Made by a program: the position numbers and the translations under genes. The notes under the pieces were generated by a model. That model saw only the letters and a list, made by a program, of their open reading frames with translations, had not been told where the DNA came from and searched no databases. Shown piece after piece: positions 17,229 to 26,337 of a stretch of DNA of 33,198 bases. The first letter of the stretch is position 1, and each line of letters starts with the position of its first letter. Source of the stretch: Gallionella sp. (GTDB lineage: Bacteria; Pseudomonadota; Gammaproteobacteria; Burkholderiales; Gallionellaceae); NCBI GenBank assembly GCA_013043965.1, contig JABEVF010000017.1:1-33198 (forward strand), read 5' to 3'.

Positions 17229-17275
17229 GGCTTTAGCCTCTAGTTTATAGAGGGAGACTCCCTGCGAGTTTTCGC
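17229..17275 (+). promoter_or_regulatory. structured rpsP leader: four tandem mini-hairpins
   Basis: Four short stem-loops follow each other almost without gaps: GGC/GCC (17229-17238), CTCTA/TAGAG (17238-17252), AGGGA/TCCCT (17251-17263) and GCGA/TCGC (17264-17275). They lie between the predicted start site and the rpsP ribosome site. Such a leader could be bound by a ribosomal protein or affect early elongation; function is inference. Confidence 0.4.
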
Positions 17276-17302
17276 TGGACTTATTTTTAGATAGGTTTTT
17301 AT

Positions 17303-17560
17303 ATGGTCATCATTCGTCTTTCCCGCGGCGGTTCCAAGAACCGTCCTTTCTACAACGTGGTTGTTGCCGACTCCCGCAATCGTCGCGATGGTCGCTTCAT
17401 CGAACGTCTGGGTTTCTACAACTCGATAGCGACTGAAAAACAAGAAGCGCTGCGCCTGGACTTGGCTCGTGTCGCTCATTGGCAAAGCAAAGGCGCGCAA
17501 TTGAGCGACACTGTAGCCAAGCTGGTAAAACGCGCTGGTGCGGCCACTGCTGCAGTCTGA
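17303..17560 (+). CDS. rpsP: 30S ribosomal protein S16
   Basis: The product is an 85-residue small-subunit protein needed for 30S assembly. [20 protein letters not shown] and the [12 protein letters not shown] block are diagnostic, and length is normal with a short Ala/Thr-rich tail. AGG lies eight bases before the ATG. It is the first gene of the rpsP-rimM-trmD-rplS operon, behind the predicted promoter and structured leader. Confidence 0.98.
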   Translation: MVIIRLSRGGSKNRPFYNVVVADSRNRRDGRFIERLGFYNSIATEKQEALRLDLARVAHWQSKGAQLSDTVAKLVKRAGAATAAV

Positions 17561-17573
17561 CGGCGCTGACCCC

Positions 17574-18074
17574 ATGGTTATCATGGGGCGAGTGGCATCT
17601 GCTCACGGCATACGCGGCTGGGTAAAAGTCCAGCCTTATACCGAGTATGTGGATAGCCTGTTGGGATATCGCACTTGGTGGATAGGCCAGGAGCGCGGCC
17701 CGTGGCGGGAAGTTGAAGTTTTGCAGTGTGAGTCACACCTCAAGACCCTGGCGGCTCGGCTGCCGGACTGTCCCGACCGCACTAGCGCCGAAAAACTGAA
17801 AGGCTTGTTGATTGCCGTGCCGCGCAGCAGCTTGCCGGAACAGCCCGAGGATGAGTACTACTGGTCGGACTTGATAGGCTTGCCTGTCATCAACGGGGCA
17901 GGGATCAACTTGGGCAACGTCGAACAACTGCTGGAGACCGGTGCCAATCAAGTGCTGATGGTCAAAGGTGAGAACGGCCAGATACTGATCCCGTTCGTGG
18001 CGAGCGCGATCAAACAGGTGGATACACAGAACAAGCGTATCGAAGTAGATTGGGCAGCGGATTATCTGACATGA
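17574..18074 (+). CDS. rimM: ribosome maturation factor RimM
   Basis: The product is a 166-residue 16S rRNA processing factor that binds S19 and helps mature the 30S head. The N-terminal RimM domain starts with [21 protein letters not shown], and the C-terminal PRC-barrel contains [12 protein letters not shown] and [14 protein letters not shown]. The start at 17574 lies 13 bases after rpsP; no strong ribosome site is visible, so translation may depend on rpsP. The second ATG (17583) is a less likely start. Its stop overlaps the trmD start as ATGA. Confidence 0.95.
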   Translation: MVIMGRVASAHGIRGWVKVQPYTEYVDSLLGYRTWWIGQERGPWREVEVLQCESHLKTLAARLPDCPDRTSAEKLKGLLIAVPRSSLPEQPEDEYYWSDLIGLPVINGAGINLGNVEQLLETGANQVLMVKGENGQILIPFVASAIKQVDTQNKRIEVDWAADYLT

Positions 18075-18841
18075 TATTCGATGTCGTGACGCTGTTCCCC
18101 GAGATGTTCGATGCCTTGACGCAGTACGGCATCACGCGGCGGGCGGCGGAACAAGGCCACTACGAATTGAAGACTTGGAATCCGCGCGATTTTACTTCGG
18201 ATAATTATCGCACCATAGACGACAGACCTTATGGTGGCGGCCCAGGCATGGTGATGCTGGGTGAGCCGTTGAGTGGTGCGATCAACGCGGCCAGGCAGCG
18301 ACAAGCAGCAGCGGGGGTAAACAAAAGCCGTGTGGTGTATCTGTCACCACAAGGCAGACCGCTCAGTCAAAGCGTGGTCAAAGAACTGATCGCAAGATCG
18401 GACGATGGTCTGATCTTGTTGGCTGGCCGTTACGAGGGCGTGGATGAACGCCTGATACGCCAGGTTGTGGACGAAGAGATTTCCATCGGCGACTATGTGT
18501 TGTCCGGTGGCGAATTGGCGGCGATGGTGTTGGTGGATAGCCTGGTGCGGCAATTGCCCGGCGTGCTGGGTGATGCAGAATCGGCCGAGCAGGATTCTTT
18601 TGCGGAAGGCCTGCTGGACTGCCCGCACTACACCCGCCCCGAAGTGTTTAATGGTGAAGCCGTGCCCCCGGTGTTGATGTCCGGCAATCATGCGGACATC
18701 AAACGCTGGCGGCTTCAGCAGTCGTTGGGCAGAACGTGGTTGCGCAGGCCGGATCTATTGGCCGGACGCGACTTGACTAAAGAGGAATCTCGGCTTCTGG
18801 CAGCGTTCCAGAAGGAACAAGTTCCGATAACTAAGGAGTAA
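18071..18841 (+). CDS. trmD: tRNA (guanine-37-N1)-methyltransferase TrmD
   Basis: The product is a 256-residue SpoU-TrmD class (knotted) methyltransferase that makes m1G37 in tRNAs and prevents frameshifting. [10 protein letters not shown] opens the protein; [24 protein letters not shown] and [15 protein letters not shown] form the trefoil-knot SAM site. [13 protein letters not shown] marks the linker to the tRNA-binding C-terminal domain. The start ATG overlaps the rimM stop (ATGA), indicating coupling and ruling out the longer frame. rplS follows after four bases. Confidence 0.97.
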   Translation: MIFDVVTLFPEMFDALTQYGITRRAAEQGHYELKTWNPRDFTSDNYRTIDDRPYGGGPGMVMLGEPLSGAINAARQRQAAAGVNKSRVVYLSPQGRPLSQSVVKELIARSDDGLILLAGRYEGVDERLIRQVVDEEISIGDYVLSGGELAAMVLVDSLVRQLPGVLGDAESAEQDSFAEGLLDCPHYTRPEVFNGEAVPPVLMSGNHADIKRWRLQQSLGRTWLRRPDLLAGRDLTKEESRLLAAFQKEQVPITKE

Positions 18842-18845
18842 AGAA

Positions 18846-19205
18846 GTGAATTTGATCGAAATATTGGAACAAGAAGAAATCGCCCGCCTGGGTAAAGTGA
18901 TTCCCCCGTTCGCACCTGGCGACACCGTCGTGGTCAGCGTTAACGTGGTCGAAGGCGAACGCAAGCGTGTGCAGGCTTTTGAAGGTGTAGTGATCGCCAA
19001 GCGCAATCGCGGCCTGAACTCAGGCTTCATCGTGCGCAAGATCTCCTCGGGTGAAGGCGTGGAGCGTACCTTCCAAACCTACTCGCCTATCATCGCCGGC
19101 ATCGAGGTGAAGCGCCGTGGTTCGGTGCGTCGCGCCAAGCTGTACTACTTGCGCGAACGCTCGGGCAAATCGGCTCGTATCAAAGAAAAGCTCGCCGCAA
19201 GATAA
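18846..19205 (+). CDS. rplS: 50S ribosomal protein L19 (GTG start)
   Basis: The product is a 119-residue large-subunit protein at the 30S-50S interface. [36 protein letters not shown] and [14 protein letters not shown] are all family blocks. It starts with GTG at 18846, set by AAGGAG at 18833-18838 seven bases upstream; that site overlaps the end of trmD. It is the last gene of the operon, followed about 80 bases later by a strong terminator. Confidence 0.98.
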   Translation: MNLIEILEQEEIARLGKVIPPFAPGDTVVVSVNVVEGERKRVQAFEGVVIAKRNRGLNSGFIVRKISSGEGVERTFQTYSPIIAGIEVKRRGSVRRAKLYYLRERSGKSARIKEKLAAR

Positions 19206-19284
19206 GCTTTCAGTGCAGGCGTTAAACCGAAACTGAAATCTGGCCGCGCGCGCTTAATCGTGATCGGTTTTTCGGTATGACAAG

Positions 19285-19310
19285 AACGGGGGCTGCGGCT
19301 CCCGTTTTTT
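19285..19310 (+). terminator. rho-independent terminator of the rplS operon
   Basis: ACGGGGGC (19286-19293) pairs with GCTCCCGT (19298-19305) around a TGCG loop, with one G-T pair. Six T (19305-19310) follow. The gene downstream (ogt) begins 29 bases later and so probably has its own promoter. Confidence 0.88.
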
Positions 19311-19338
19311 ATTGTCCTTCATGCGGTATCATCGCCTC

Positions 19339-19803
19339 ATGATGAACTACCAGGCCATCCTTGCCACGCCTTTTGCCATGCTCGGCATACGCTGCGATGA
19401 GCGGGCCGTGTCGGGCATCGGCTTCCTGCCGCTGAGCACCGCCCCGCAACAGCCCTGTAACGCGCTTGCGGCTGCGGCATGCCAACAACTGCATGCGTAT
19501 TTGTGCGACCCCGATGCGGTGTTTAATGTGCCGCTGGACTTGCATGGCACCGCACATCAGCAGAAAGTCTGGCGCGCGCTGCTGGAAATTCCACGCGGCG
19601 AGACGCGGCAATATGGCGAACTGGCGGCCGAGTTGCGCTCGGCGGCACAGGCAGTCGGCCAAGCCTGCGGCGCGAACCCCATCCCCATCATCATTCCCTG
19701 CCATCGCGTGGTGAGCAAAACCGGACTGGGTGGTTTCATGCGCCACGCGGATGGCGTACCGCTGGACATCAAACGCTGGTTGTTGGACCATGAACAACGC
19801 TGA
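19339..19803 (+). CDS. ogt: methylated-DNA--protein-cysteine methyltransferase
   Basis: The product is a 154-residue suicide DNA-repair protein that takes methyl groups from O6-methylguanine. The acceptor Cys121 lies in IPCHRVV. The helix-turn-helix with VWRALLEIPRGETRQYGEL and the GLGGFMRHADG block complete the C-terminal domain. The N-terminal domain is short and poorly conserved, as usual. Two consecutive ATGs (19339, 19342) are possible starts, and no good ribosome site is seen. The last 14 bases overlap xerD, so the two are probably co-transcribed. Confidence 0.93.
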   Translation: MMNYQAILATPFAMLGIRCDERAVSGIGFLPLSTAPQQPCNALAAAACQQLHAYLCDPDAVFNVPLDLHGTAHQQKVWRALLEIPRGETRQYGELAAELRSAAQAVGQACGANPIPIIIPCHRVVSKTGLGGFMRHADGVPLDIKRWLLDHEQR

Positions 19804-20686
19804 ACTCCTGGACGAATTTTCAGACGCGCTGTGGCTGGAAGACGGACTGGCGCGCAACACGCTGGACAGTTATAGGCGCGACTTGAACAAATTCGCCGAC
19901 TGGCTGGAAGGTGCGCGCGGCGCGACGTTGCTGCAAACCACACACGCGGACATACAAGGTTATCTGGGCCATTTGCTGCTCAAACAAAAGGCCAAGGCCA
20001 GCTCGACCGGGCGCAACATCTCCAGCCTGAAGCGATTGTTTCGCTACCTGTTAAGACTAAACAAGCTCACCGTCGATCCCACGCTGCAAATCGACACACC
20101 CAAATTACCGCGCAACCTGCCCAAGACACTCAGCGAAGCCGATGTCGAGCTGCTGCTAAACGCACCCGACACGCAAACACCCTTGGGGTTACGCGACCGC
20201 ACCATGCTGGAAGTGCTGTATGCCACCGGGCTGCGCGTGTCCGAACTGGTGAGCTTGCGCATCACGCAAGTGAGCATGGACATGGGCGTGGTGCGGGTGA
20301 TGGGCAAGGGTAGCAAAGAACGGCTCGTGCCTTTAGGAGAAGTCGCGTTGGATTGGCTGCGCCGCTATCTGGCCGGCGGACGCGCGGTGTTGTTGGGCAG
20401 GCAGACTTGCGATGCGATGTTCGTCACCGCCCGCGCCGATGCCATGACACGGCAGATGTTCTGGTATTTGATCAAGAAACACGCGCGACAAGGCGGGCTG
20501 CAAACTCCCCTGTCCCCGCACACCCTGCGCCATGCCTTCGCCACGCACTTGCTGAATCACGGTGCCGACCTGCGCGTAGTGCAAATGCTGCTCGGCCACA
20601 CCGACATCTCCACCACGCAAATTTACACCCACGTCGCCCGTGAGCGGCTCAAGACCTTGCATAAGCATCATCACCCGAGAGGTTAA
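19790..20686 (+). CDS. xerD: tyrosine recombinase XerD
   Basis: The product is a 298-residue site-specific recombinase that, with XerC, resolves chromosome dimers at dif. The N-terminal core-binding domain is 1-100. The catalytic set Arg149, Lys173, His244, Arg247, His270 and Tyr279 is complete and almost the same number for number as in E. coli XerD. HTLRHAFATHLL and LLGHTDISTTQIYTHV are the signature blocks. This and the full-length match favour the housekeeping enzyme over a phage integrase. The start at 19790 lies inside the end of ogt; the longer frame would be antisense-like filler. It converges on prpR. Confidence 0.96.
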   Translation: MNNAELLDEFSDALWLEDGLARNTLDSYRRDLNKFADWLEGARGATLLQTTHADIQGYLGHLLLKQKAKASSTGRNISSLKRLFRYLLRLNKLTVDPTLQIDTPKLPRNLPKTLSEADVELLLNAPDTQTPLGLRDRTMLEVLYATGLRVSELVSLRITQVSMDMGVVRVMGKGSKERLVPLGEVALDWLRRYLAGGRAVLLGRQTCDAMFVTARADAMTRQMFWYLIKKHARQGGLQTPLSPHTLRHAFATHLLNHGADLRVVQMLLGHTDISTTQIYTHVARERLKTLHKHHHPRG

Positions 20687-20809
20687 GCGGACGGCGGCTT
20701 TGCTCAAAAACGCCCCCTCGCGCCATAGATACTCTGGATAAGCTGTCTCCATGATGAAATGATGAAAAGATATTGTTCGGATCACTCATCACGCTCGCCG
20801 ATATAGCCT

Positions 20810-20829
20810 GTCCGGAATCGCTCCCGGAC
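20810..20829. terminator. possible terminator hairpin after xerD
   Basis: GTCCGG (20810-20815) pairs with CCGGAC (20824-20829) around an eight-base loop. No T run follows on either strand, so termination would not be classical. It lies between convergent xerD and prpR. Confidence 0.3.
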
Positions 20830-20862
20830 GACAAGTGAAGATCGGGGGCGGGCGCACCAGAA

Positions 20863-20880
20863 TCACGGGCTAACCCGTGA
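20863..20880 (-). terminator. probable hairpin terminator of prpR
   Basis: TCACGGG and CCCGTGA form a perfect 7-bp stem with a four-base loop, directly adjoining the prpR stop codon. The T run after it is poor, so efficiency is uncertain. Confidence 0.4.
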
Positions 20881-22491
20881 CTAGTCGCCAGCCCTGATCT
20901 TCCTCCACAGCGTGGTGCGGCTGATACCCAGATGCTTGGCGACGGCGGCCCGGTTGCCGTCGAAGCGCGCCATGGTCACATGCAGCGGCTCGGCCGGAAC
21001 AACGGGTGGGATAGGCGGCTCGCCCTCCAACGAGGATGCGGCATTCGCGAGTTCCGGCGCGACACCCAGCATGAAAGCCGGAGTGAGGGCTTGCAGAGGC
21101 TCGGCGGACAGGAACAGCGCGGCGCGTTCCATGACGTTGCGCAATTCACGGACATTGCCCGGCCACGCATAGCCCGCCAGTAGCGGTGCGCAGGCCTGCA
21201 TCTCGGCATGCAGGTTCTCATGCGGGCGCACGCCCAATGAGGCCAGCGCGTTCTTGAAACACCACGCCGCCAAGGGCACGATGTCTTCCGGACGTTTGCG
21301 CAATGTGGGCAGTGCCAGGCGCAGAACGCTCAAGCGATAATACAAATCGGCGCGGAAACGGCCTTCTTTGATGCGGTTCTCCAGATCGCAGTGGGTCGCG
21401 CTGATGATGCGCACATTCACCGGTATGGGTCGTGTGCCGCCGACACGCACCACTTCGCGCTCTTCCAGCACGCGCAGAAACCTCGTCTGCAAGGCCAGCG
21501 GCATCTCACCTATCTCATCGAGAAAAATCGTGCCCCGGTGCGCCGCCTCGAACAGCCCGGCATGCCCGCCGCGGCGCGAGCCGGTGAACGCGCCTTCTTC
21601 GTAACCGAACAATTCCGATTCCAGCAGCGACTCGGCGACCGCGCCGCAATTGAATGCGACGAAGGGTTTGTTGATTCCCTGCGCATGCAGGCTTTCGCGA
21701 TGTATCGCCTGTGCAGTCAACTCTTTACCCGTGCCGGTCTCGCCTTGTATCAACACCGTGGCGGGCGATCTGGCGAACAGCACGACGGACTGGCGCACCC
21801 GTTTCATCTGCGCCGAATCGCCGCGCAGATCGCTCAGATTGTGTTTGGCGCGCAACGTGTCCGCGACCGGCGAGCCGCGCTTGCGCTTGGCTTCCAGCTG
21901 CGTGAAACGCGCGATCTCCAAGGCATTCTCAAAGGCCTGGCATATGGTCGCCGACGAATATACGAACACCCCCGTCAGCCCCGCTTCCTCCGCCAGGTCG
22001 GTGACCAGACCCGCCCCAACCACAGCTCTGATGCCATTGGCTTTCAGCTCGTTTATCTGCGCGCGCGCATCTTCTTCGGTATGGTAAATGCGCTGGGCGA
22101 TCTTGAAGCCGAAAGTATCCTGGAACTCGGTCAGCTCGGGCATGGCCTGCTGATAGCTCACCACCCCGATATGCGGCGTGAGTTTGCGTGCCCGCGCGAG
22201 TGCCTGCATGACATCGAAGCCGCTGGCCTTGGCGATGATGACGGGCACGGACAAACGGCTCTTCAGATACGCGCCGTTGGAACCGGCGGCGACCACCGCA
22301 TCACAATGCTCGGCCTCCAGCCGTTTGCGTATGTATTGCACGGCCTCTTCAAAACCGAGGCGGATAGGGTCGATGCTGGCGCGCTCGGCGTATTGCGGGG
22401 TGATATCGCGGAACAGGTCGAACAAACGAGTGATAGACACGGTCCAGATGACGGGTTTGTCGGGGGTGTCGCGTACGGGAGGATAGGCCAT
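20881..22491 (-). CDS. prpR: sigma-54-dependent propionate catabolism activator PrpR
   Basis: The product is a 536-residue enhancer-binding protein. Residues 1-200 are the PrpR_N sensor domain, which in relatives binds 2-methylcitrate. The AAA+ domain has Walker A GETGTGKE (250-257), the sigma-54 contact loop GAFTGS (300-305, with Ser where most family members have Ala) and Walker [12 protein letters not shown] (321-331). The C-terminus is a Fis-type helix-turn-helix ([21 protein letters not shown]). It is divergent from prpBCDE, whose promoter is of the -24/-12 type, so it is the expected activator. The start at 22491 gives normal length, but its ribosome site is weak. Confidence 0.95.
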   Translation of the reverse strand: MAYPPVRDTPDKPVIWTVSITRLFDLFRDITPQYAERASIDPIRLGFEEAVQYIRKRLEAEHCDAVVAAGSNGAYLKSRLSVPVIIAKASGFDVMQALARARKLTPHIGVVSYQQAMPELTEFQDTFGFKIAQRIYHTEEDARAQINELKANGIRAVVGAGLVTDLAEEAGLTGVFVYSSATICQAFENALEIARFTQLEAKRKRGSPVADTLRAKHNLSDLRGDSAQMKRVRQSVVLFARSPATVLIQGETGTGKELTAQAIHRESLHAQGINKPFVAFNCGAVAESLLESELFGYEEGAFTGSRRGGHAGLFEAAHRGTIFLDEIGEMPLALQTRFLRVLEEREVVRVGGTRPIPVNVRIISATHCDLENRIKEGRFRADLYYRLSVLRLALPTLRKRPEDIVPLAAWCFKNALASLGVRPHENLHAEMQACAPLLAGYAWPGNVRELRNVMERAALFLSAEPLQALTPAFMLGVAPELANAASSLEGEPPIPPVVPAEPLHVTMARFDGNRAAVAKHLGISRTTLWRKIRAGD

Positions 22492-22513
22492 GTTTCAGCG
22501 GCTCTTCAAAAAA

Positions 22514-22545
22514 TTTCAGGAGCGGATTGAAACATATTTTGAAAC
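22514..22545. promoter_or_regulatory. candidate PrpR enhancer site
   Basis: TTTCA (22514-22518) and TGAAA (22528-22532) form an inverted repeat, and TTGAAAC occurs twice (22527-22533, 22539-22545) one helical turn apart. The cluster lies about 100 bases upstream of the sigma-54 promoter, a normal enhancer distance. Binding by PrpR is inferred from position. Confidence 0.45.
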
Positions 22546-22644
22546 GCGCCATCCGGATTATCGGCTGTGCGCGCACAAATTCGTGCCCACTGCGGGTAGC
22601 ATATCCGCAACAGACTAAAGATTTTATAGCGGCACGCTCGCGAC

Positions 22645-22660
22645 TGGCACACTGCTTGCA
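22645..22660 (+). promoter_or_regulatory. sigma-54 (-24/-12) promoter of the prp operon
   Basis: TGGCAC at 22645-22650 and TTGCA at 22656-22660 give the invariant GG (22646-22647) and GC (22658-22659) with exactly ten bases between them. This is a near-perfect RpoN site. Transcription should start near 22671, 38 bases before the prpB ATG. Confidence 0.92.
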
Positions 22661-22708
22661 TCACGAACAGTGCCAACCACTTTCATGAAACACAGCCCGA
22701 GGTCACAT

Positions 22709-23599
22709 ATGAATTGCCATTCCGCAGGTGCAGCATTCCGTCGGGCGATCCAAGCAGAGTCGCCTTTGCAGATCGCCGGGGCGATCAATGCTAATCACGC
22801 GCTGCTGGCGAAGCGCGCGGGCTTCAAGGCGATCTACCTTTCCGGCGGCGGCGTGAGCGCCGGGTCGCTGGGCCTGCCCGATCTGGGTATCTCCAATCTG
22901 GACGACGTGCTGACCGATGTGCGCCGCATCACCGATGTGTGCGATGTGCCGCTGCTGGTCGATGCCGATACCGGCTTCGGCTCGTCGGCTTTCAATATCG
23001 CGCGCACGGTCAGATCCATGATCAAATTCGGCGCGGCCGCGATACACATCGAGGACCAGGTGGGCGCGAAGCGTTGCGGCCATCGACCCAACAAAGAGAT
23101 CGTCAGCAAACAGGAAATGGTGGACCGCATCAAGGCGGCGGTAGACGCGCGCACCGATGGGGATTTCGTCATCATGGCGCGTACCGACGCGCTGGCAGTG
23201 GAAGGTCTGGATGCCGCACTGGATAGGGCGATGGCCTACGTCGAAGCCGGTGCGGACATGATTTTTCCCGAAGCCGTCACAGAGCTGGCGATGTATAAAA
23301 GATTCGCCCAGACCGTCAAGCTCCCGGTACTGGCCAACATCACCGAGTTCGGCAGCACGCCGCTGTTCACGTTGGAGCAGCTCGAGTCCGCCGATGTCCG
23401 GCTGGTGCTGTATCCGCTCTCCGCCTTCCGCGCCATGAACAAAGCCGCCGAAAACGTCTACACCGCGATCCGCCGCGACGGCACGCAACAGCATGTCGTC
23501 GATACCATGCAGACCCGCATGGAGCTGTATGAACGCATCGGCTATCACGACTACGAGCAAAAATTGGATGCGTTGTTCACGCAACAGAAAATAAAATGA
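22709..23599 (+). CDS. prpB: 2-methylisocitrate lyase PrpB
   Basis: The product is a 296-residue TIM-barrel enzyme of the isocitrate-lyase/PEP-mutase family that splits 2-methylisocitrate into pyruvate and succinate. Catalytic Cys123 sits in KRCGHRP, and the Mg2+ site has Asp85 and Asp87 (VDADTGFG), the same numbers as in E. coli Prp[17 protein letters not shown] is the PrpB-type N-terminal block. The start at 22709 has GAGG eight bases upstream. An earlier in-frame GTG (22670) coincides with the predicted transcription start and so cannot be used. First gene of the prp operon. Confidence 0.96.
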   Translation: MNCHSAGAAFRRAIQAESPLQIAGAINANHALLAKRAGFKAIYLSGGGVSAGSLGLPDLGISNLDDVLTDVRRITDVCDVPLLVDADTGFGSSAFNIARTVRSMIKFGAAAIHIEDQVGAKRCGHRPNKEIVSKQEMVDRIKAAVDARTDGDFVIMARTDALAVEGLDAALDRAMAYVEAGADMIFPEAVTELAMYKRFAQTVKLPVLANITEFGSTPLFTLEQLESADVRLVLYPLSAFRAMNKAAENVYTAIRRDGTQQHVVDTMQTRMELYERIGYHDYEQKLDALFTQQKIK

Positions 23600-23624
23600 C
23601 TGTTATCGGCATCGGGGGAAAGCA

Positions 23625-24779
23625 ATGAGCGAATCACCATCTGGCAGCTTCAAACCCAAAAAGTCGGTCGCGCTGTCCGGCGTGACGGCGGGCAACACGG
23701 CCTTGTGCACCGTCGGCAAGACGGGCAATGACCTGCATTACCGCGGCTACGATATTCTGGATATCGCCGATACCTGCGAGTTTGAAGAGATCGCCTATCT
23801 GCTGGTGCACGGCAAGCTGCCCAATGCGGCAGAACTGCAAGCCTACAAGACCAGACTCAAGTCGCTGCGCGGCATTCCGGCCAGCGTGAAATCGGTGCTG
23901 GAATGCCTGCCCGCCTCCTCGCACCCCATGGATGTGATGCGCAGCGCGGTATCCGCTCTGGGGTGCGTACTGCCGGAGGAGCACGACCACAACATCCAGG
24001 GTGCGCGCGACATCGCCGACCAGTTGATGGCCTCGCTGGGTTCGATGCTGCTGTACTGGTATCACTACAGCCACAACGGCAAACGCATCGCCGTCGAGAC
24101 CGATGACGACTCTATAGGCGGGCATTTCCTGCACCTCTTACAGGGTAAGCCGGTATCGGCTGCGTGGGGAAAAGCCATGCACACCTCGCTGATCCTGTAT
24201 GCGGAGCACGAGTTCAACGCGTCCACTTTCACCGGTCGCGTGATCGCCGGAACCGGCTCGGATATGTACTCCGCAGTGACGGGCGCGATCGGCGCGTTGC
24301 GCGGCCCCAAGCACGGCGGCGCGAACGAGGCGGCGTTCGAGATACAGAAACGCTACGACAATCCCGATGAAGCCGAGGCCGACATACGCCAGCGCGTAGA
24401 GAACAAGGAAGTCATCATCGGCTTCGGCCATCCGGTCTATACCATCTCCGACCCGCGCAACCAGGTCATCAAAGCAGTGGCGCGCAAGCTCTCCCTCGAT
24501 GCCGGGTCGATGAAGATGTTCGACATCGCCGACCGGCTGGAAAGCGTGATGTGGGACATCAAGAAGATGTTCCCGAACCTGGACTGGTACTCGGCGGTGT
24601 CGTATCACATGATGGGCGTGCCGACCGCGATGTTCACGCCGCTGTTCGTCATCGCGCGCACCTCCGGCTGGGCGGCGCACATCATCGAACAGCGCATCGA
24701 CAACAAGATCATTCGCCCCAGCGCCAACTATGTAGGCCCGGAAAACCTGAAGTTCACCCCGCTCGCGCAACGCGCTTAA
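23625..24779 (+). CDS. prpC: 2-methylcitrate synthase PrpC
   Basis: The product is a 384-residue citrate-synthase-fold enzyme that condenses propionyl-CoA with oxaloacetate to 2-methylcitrate. The catalytic residues are visible as His230 (PKHGGANE), His269 (GFGHPVY) and Asp320 (PNLDWYSA), each five below the Salmonella PrpC numbers. [14 protein letters not shown] near the N-terminus separates it from ordinary GltA. GGGGAA precedes the ATG. It lies 25 bases after prpB. Confidence 0.96.
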   Translation: MSESPSGSFKPKKSVALSGVTAGNTALCTVGKTGNDLHYRGYDILDIADTCEFEEIAYLLVHGKLPNAAELQAYKTRLKSLRGIPASVKSVLECLPASSHPMDVMRSAVSALGCVLPEEHDHNIQGARDIADQLMASLGSMLLYWYHYSHNGKRIAVETDDDSIGGHFLHLLQGKPVSAAWGKAMHTSLILYAEHEFNASTFTGRVIAGTGSDMYSAVTGAIGALRGPKHGGANEAAFEIQKRYDNPDEAEADIRQRVENKEVIIGFGHPVYTISDPRNQVIKAVARKLSLDAGSMKMFDIADRLESVMWDIKKMFPNLDWYSAVSYHMMGVPTAMFTPLFVIARTSGWAAHIIEQRIDNKIIRPSANYVGPENLKFTPLAQRA

Positions 24780-24803
24780 CCGCAGTTACCAAGAAGGCAC
24801 CCC

Positions 24804-26255
24804 ATGTCAGCATTCCTGCCCAACGCCCGGCCCGAAGCCGATCAAGTCATCGTCGATATCGTCGATTACGTCACAAAATACCAGATCACCTCCCAGCTCG
24901 CCTACGACACCGCGCGACTGTGTCTGATCGACACGCTGGGTTGCGGGCTGGAAGCACTGGAGTATCCCGCCTGCAAAAAGTTGCTCGGCCCCGTCGTACC
25001 GGGCACCATCGTGCCCAACGGCGCGAAAGTGCCCGGCACGCAATTCCAGCTCGACCCCGTGCAAGCCGCATTCAACATCGGCGCGATGATACGCTGGCTG
25101 GATTTCAACGACACCTGGCTGGCCGCCGAGTGGGGCCACCCCTCGGACAATTTGGGCGGCATCCTGGCGACAGCCGATTGGCTGTCGCGCACCGCCGTGG
25201 CCGCCGGCAAGAAACCGCTGAAGATGAGAGAGGTGCTGACCGCGATGATCAAGGCGCACGAAATACAGGGCTGCATCGCGCTGGAAAACTCCTTCAACAA
25301 GGTCGGGCTGGATCATGTGATTCTGGTCAAGGTCGCCTCGACCGCCGTGGTCGCCGAGATGATGGGGTTGACCACAGCAGAGATCATCAACGCGGTCTCC
25401 CTGGCATGGGTGGATGGGCAATCGCTACGCACCTATCGCCATGCGCCCAACACCGGCTCGCGCAAATCCTGGGCCGCGGGCGATGCCACTTCCCGCGCGG
25501 TGCGTTTGGCTCTGATAGCGAAGACCGGCGAGATGGGCTATCCGTCGGTGTTGACCGCCAAGACCTGGGGCTTCTACGATGTGTCGTTCAAAGGCCAGCC
25601 GTTCAAGTTTCAGCGTCCTTATGGAAGTTATGTGATGGAGAACGTGCTGTTCAAGATCTCCTTCCCTGCCGAATTCCATTCGCAGACCGCCGTGGAAGCC
25701 GCGATGACCCTGCATCAGCAGCTCGCCAGTGCGGGCAAGACCGTGGATGACATCAGCAAGATCACGATACGCACCCATGAGGCTTGCATACGCATCATCG
25801 ACAAGCATGGCCCGCTGGACAATCCGGCCGACCGCGACCATTGCATCCAGTACATGGTGGCCGTGCCGTTGGTCTTTGGCCGGCTGGTCGCCTCGGATTA
25901 TGAAGACAAGGTCGCGGCCGACACCCGCATCGACACCTTGCGCGACAAGATCGTTTGTGTCGAAGACAAATCCTTCACCCAGGACTATCACGACCCCAGG
26001 AAACGCTCGATCGCCAACGCGCTGACGGTCGAGTTCAAGGACGGCAAGACGCTAGCAGAAGTCGTGGTTGAATATCCTATCGGTCACGCCCGTCGCCGCA
26101 AGGATGGCATCCCATTGCTGGTGGACAAATTCAAGATCAATCTGGCGCGCCAGCTCCCCGCCAAACAGCGACAATCAATACTGGATGTGTCACTCGATCA
26201 GGACCAGCTGGAGACCATGCCGGTCAATGAATACGTGGACATGTACGTGATCTAA
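24804..26255 (+). CDS. prpD: 2-methylcitrate dehydratase PrpD
   Basis: The 483-residue protein of the MmgE/PrpD family dehydrates 2-methylcitrate to 2-methyl-cis-aconitate without an iron-sulfur cluster. Recognisable blocks are [44 protein letters not shown] and [15 protein letters not shown]. Length equals enteric PrpD. Many betaproteobacteria instead use the AcnD-PrpF pair; neither is present between prpC and prpE. AAGG upstream serves as ribosome site. The gap after prpC is 24 bases. Confidence 0.96.
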   Translation: MSAFLPNARPEADQVIVDIVDYVTKYQITSQLAYDTARLCLIDTLGCGLEALEYPACKKLLGPVVPGTIVPNGAKVPGTQFQLDPVQAAFNIGAMIRWLDFNDTWLAAEWGHPSDNLGGILATADWLSRTAVAAGKKPLKMREVLTAMIKAHEIQGCIALENSFNKVGLDHVILVKVASTAVVAEMMGLTTAEIINAVSLAWVDGQSLRTYRHAPNTGSRKSWAAGDATSRAVRLALIAKTGEMGYPSVLTAKTWGFYDVSFKGQPFKFQRPYGSYVMENVLFKISFPAEFHSQTAVEAAMTLHQQLASAGKTVDDISKITIRTHEACIRIIDKHGPLDNPADRDHCIQYMVAVPLVFGRLVASDYEDKVAADTRIDTLRDKIVCVEDKSFTQDYHDPRKRSIANALTVEFKDGKTLAEVVVEYPIGHARRRKDGIPLLVDKFKINLARQLPAKQRQSILDVSLDQDQLETMPVNEYVDMYVI

Positions 26256-26337
26256 TCCGGCTTGCAGACCGGCGCAGCCTAACAGGTGCCAGAACGCGGC
26301 GTTATCCGGCATTTAAAGACGAATCTGGGGAGGCGTT

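Noticed and set aside
19790-20686. XerD read as a phage or island integrase next to mobile DNA
   Set aside because: All catalytic residues and length match housekeeping XerD, and no attachment repeat or phage gene is nearby.
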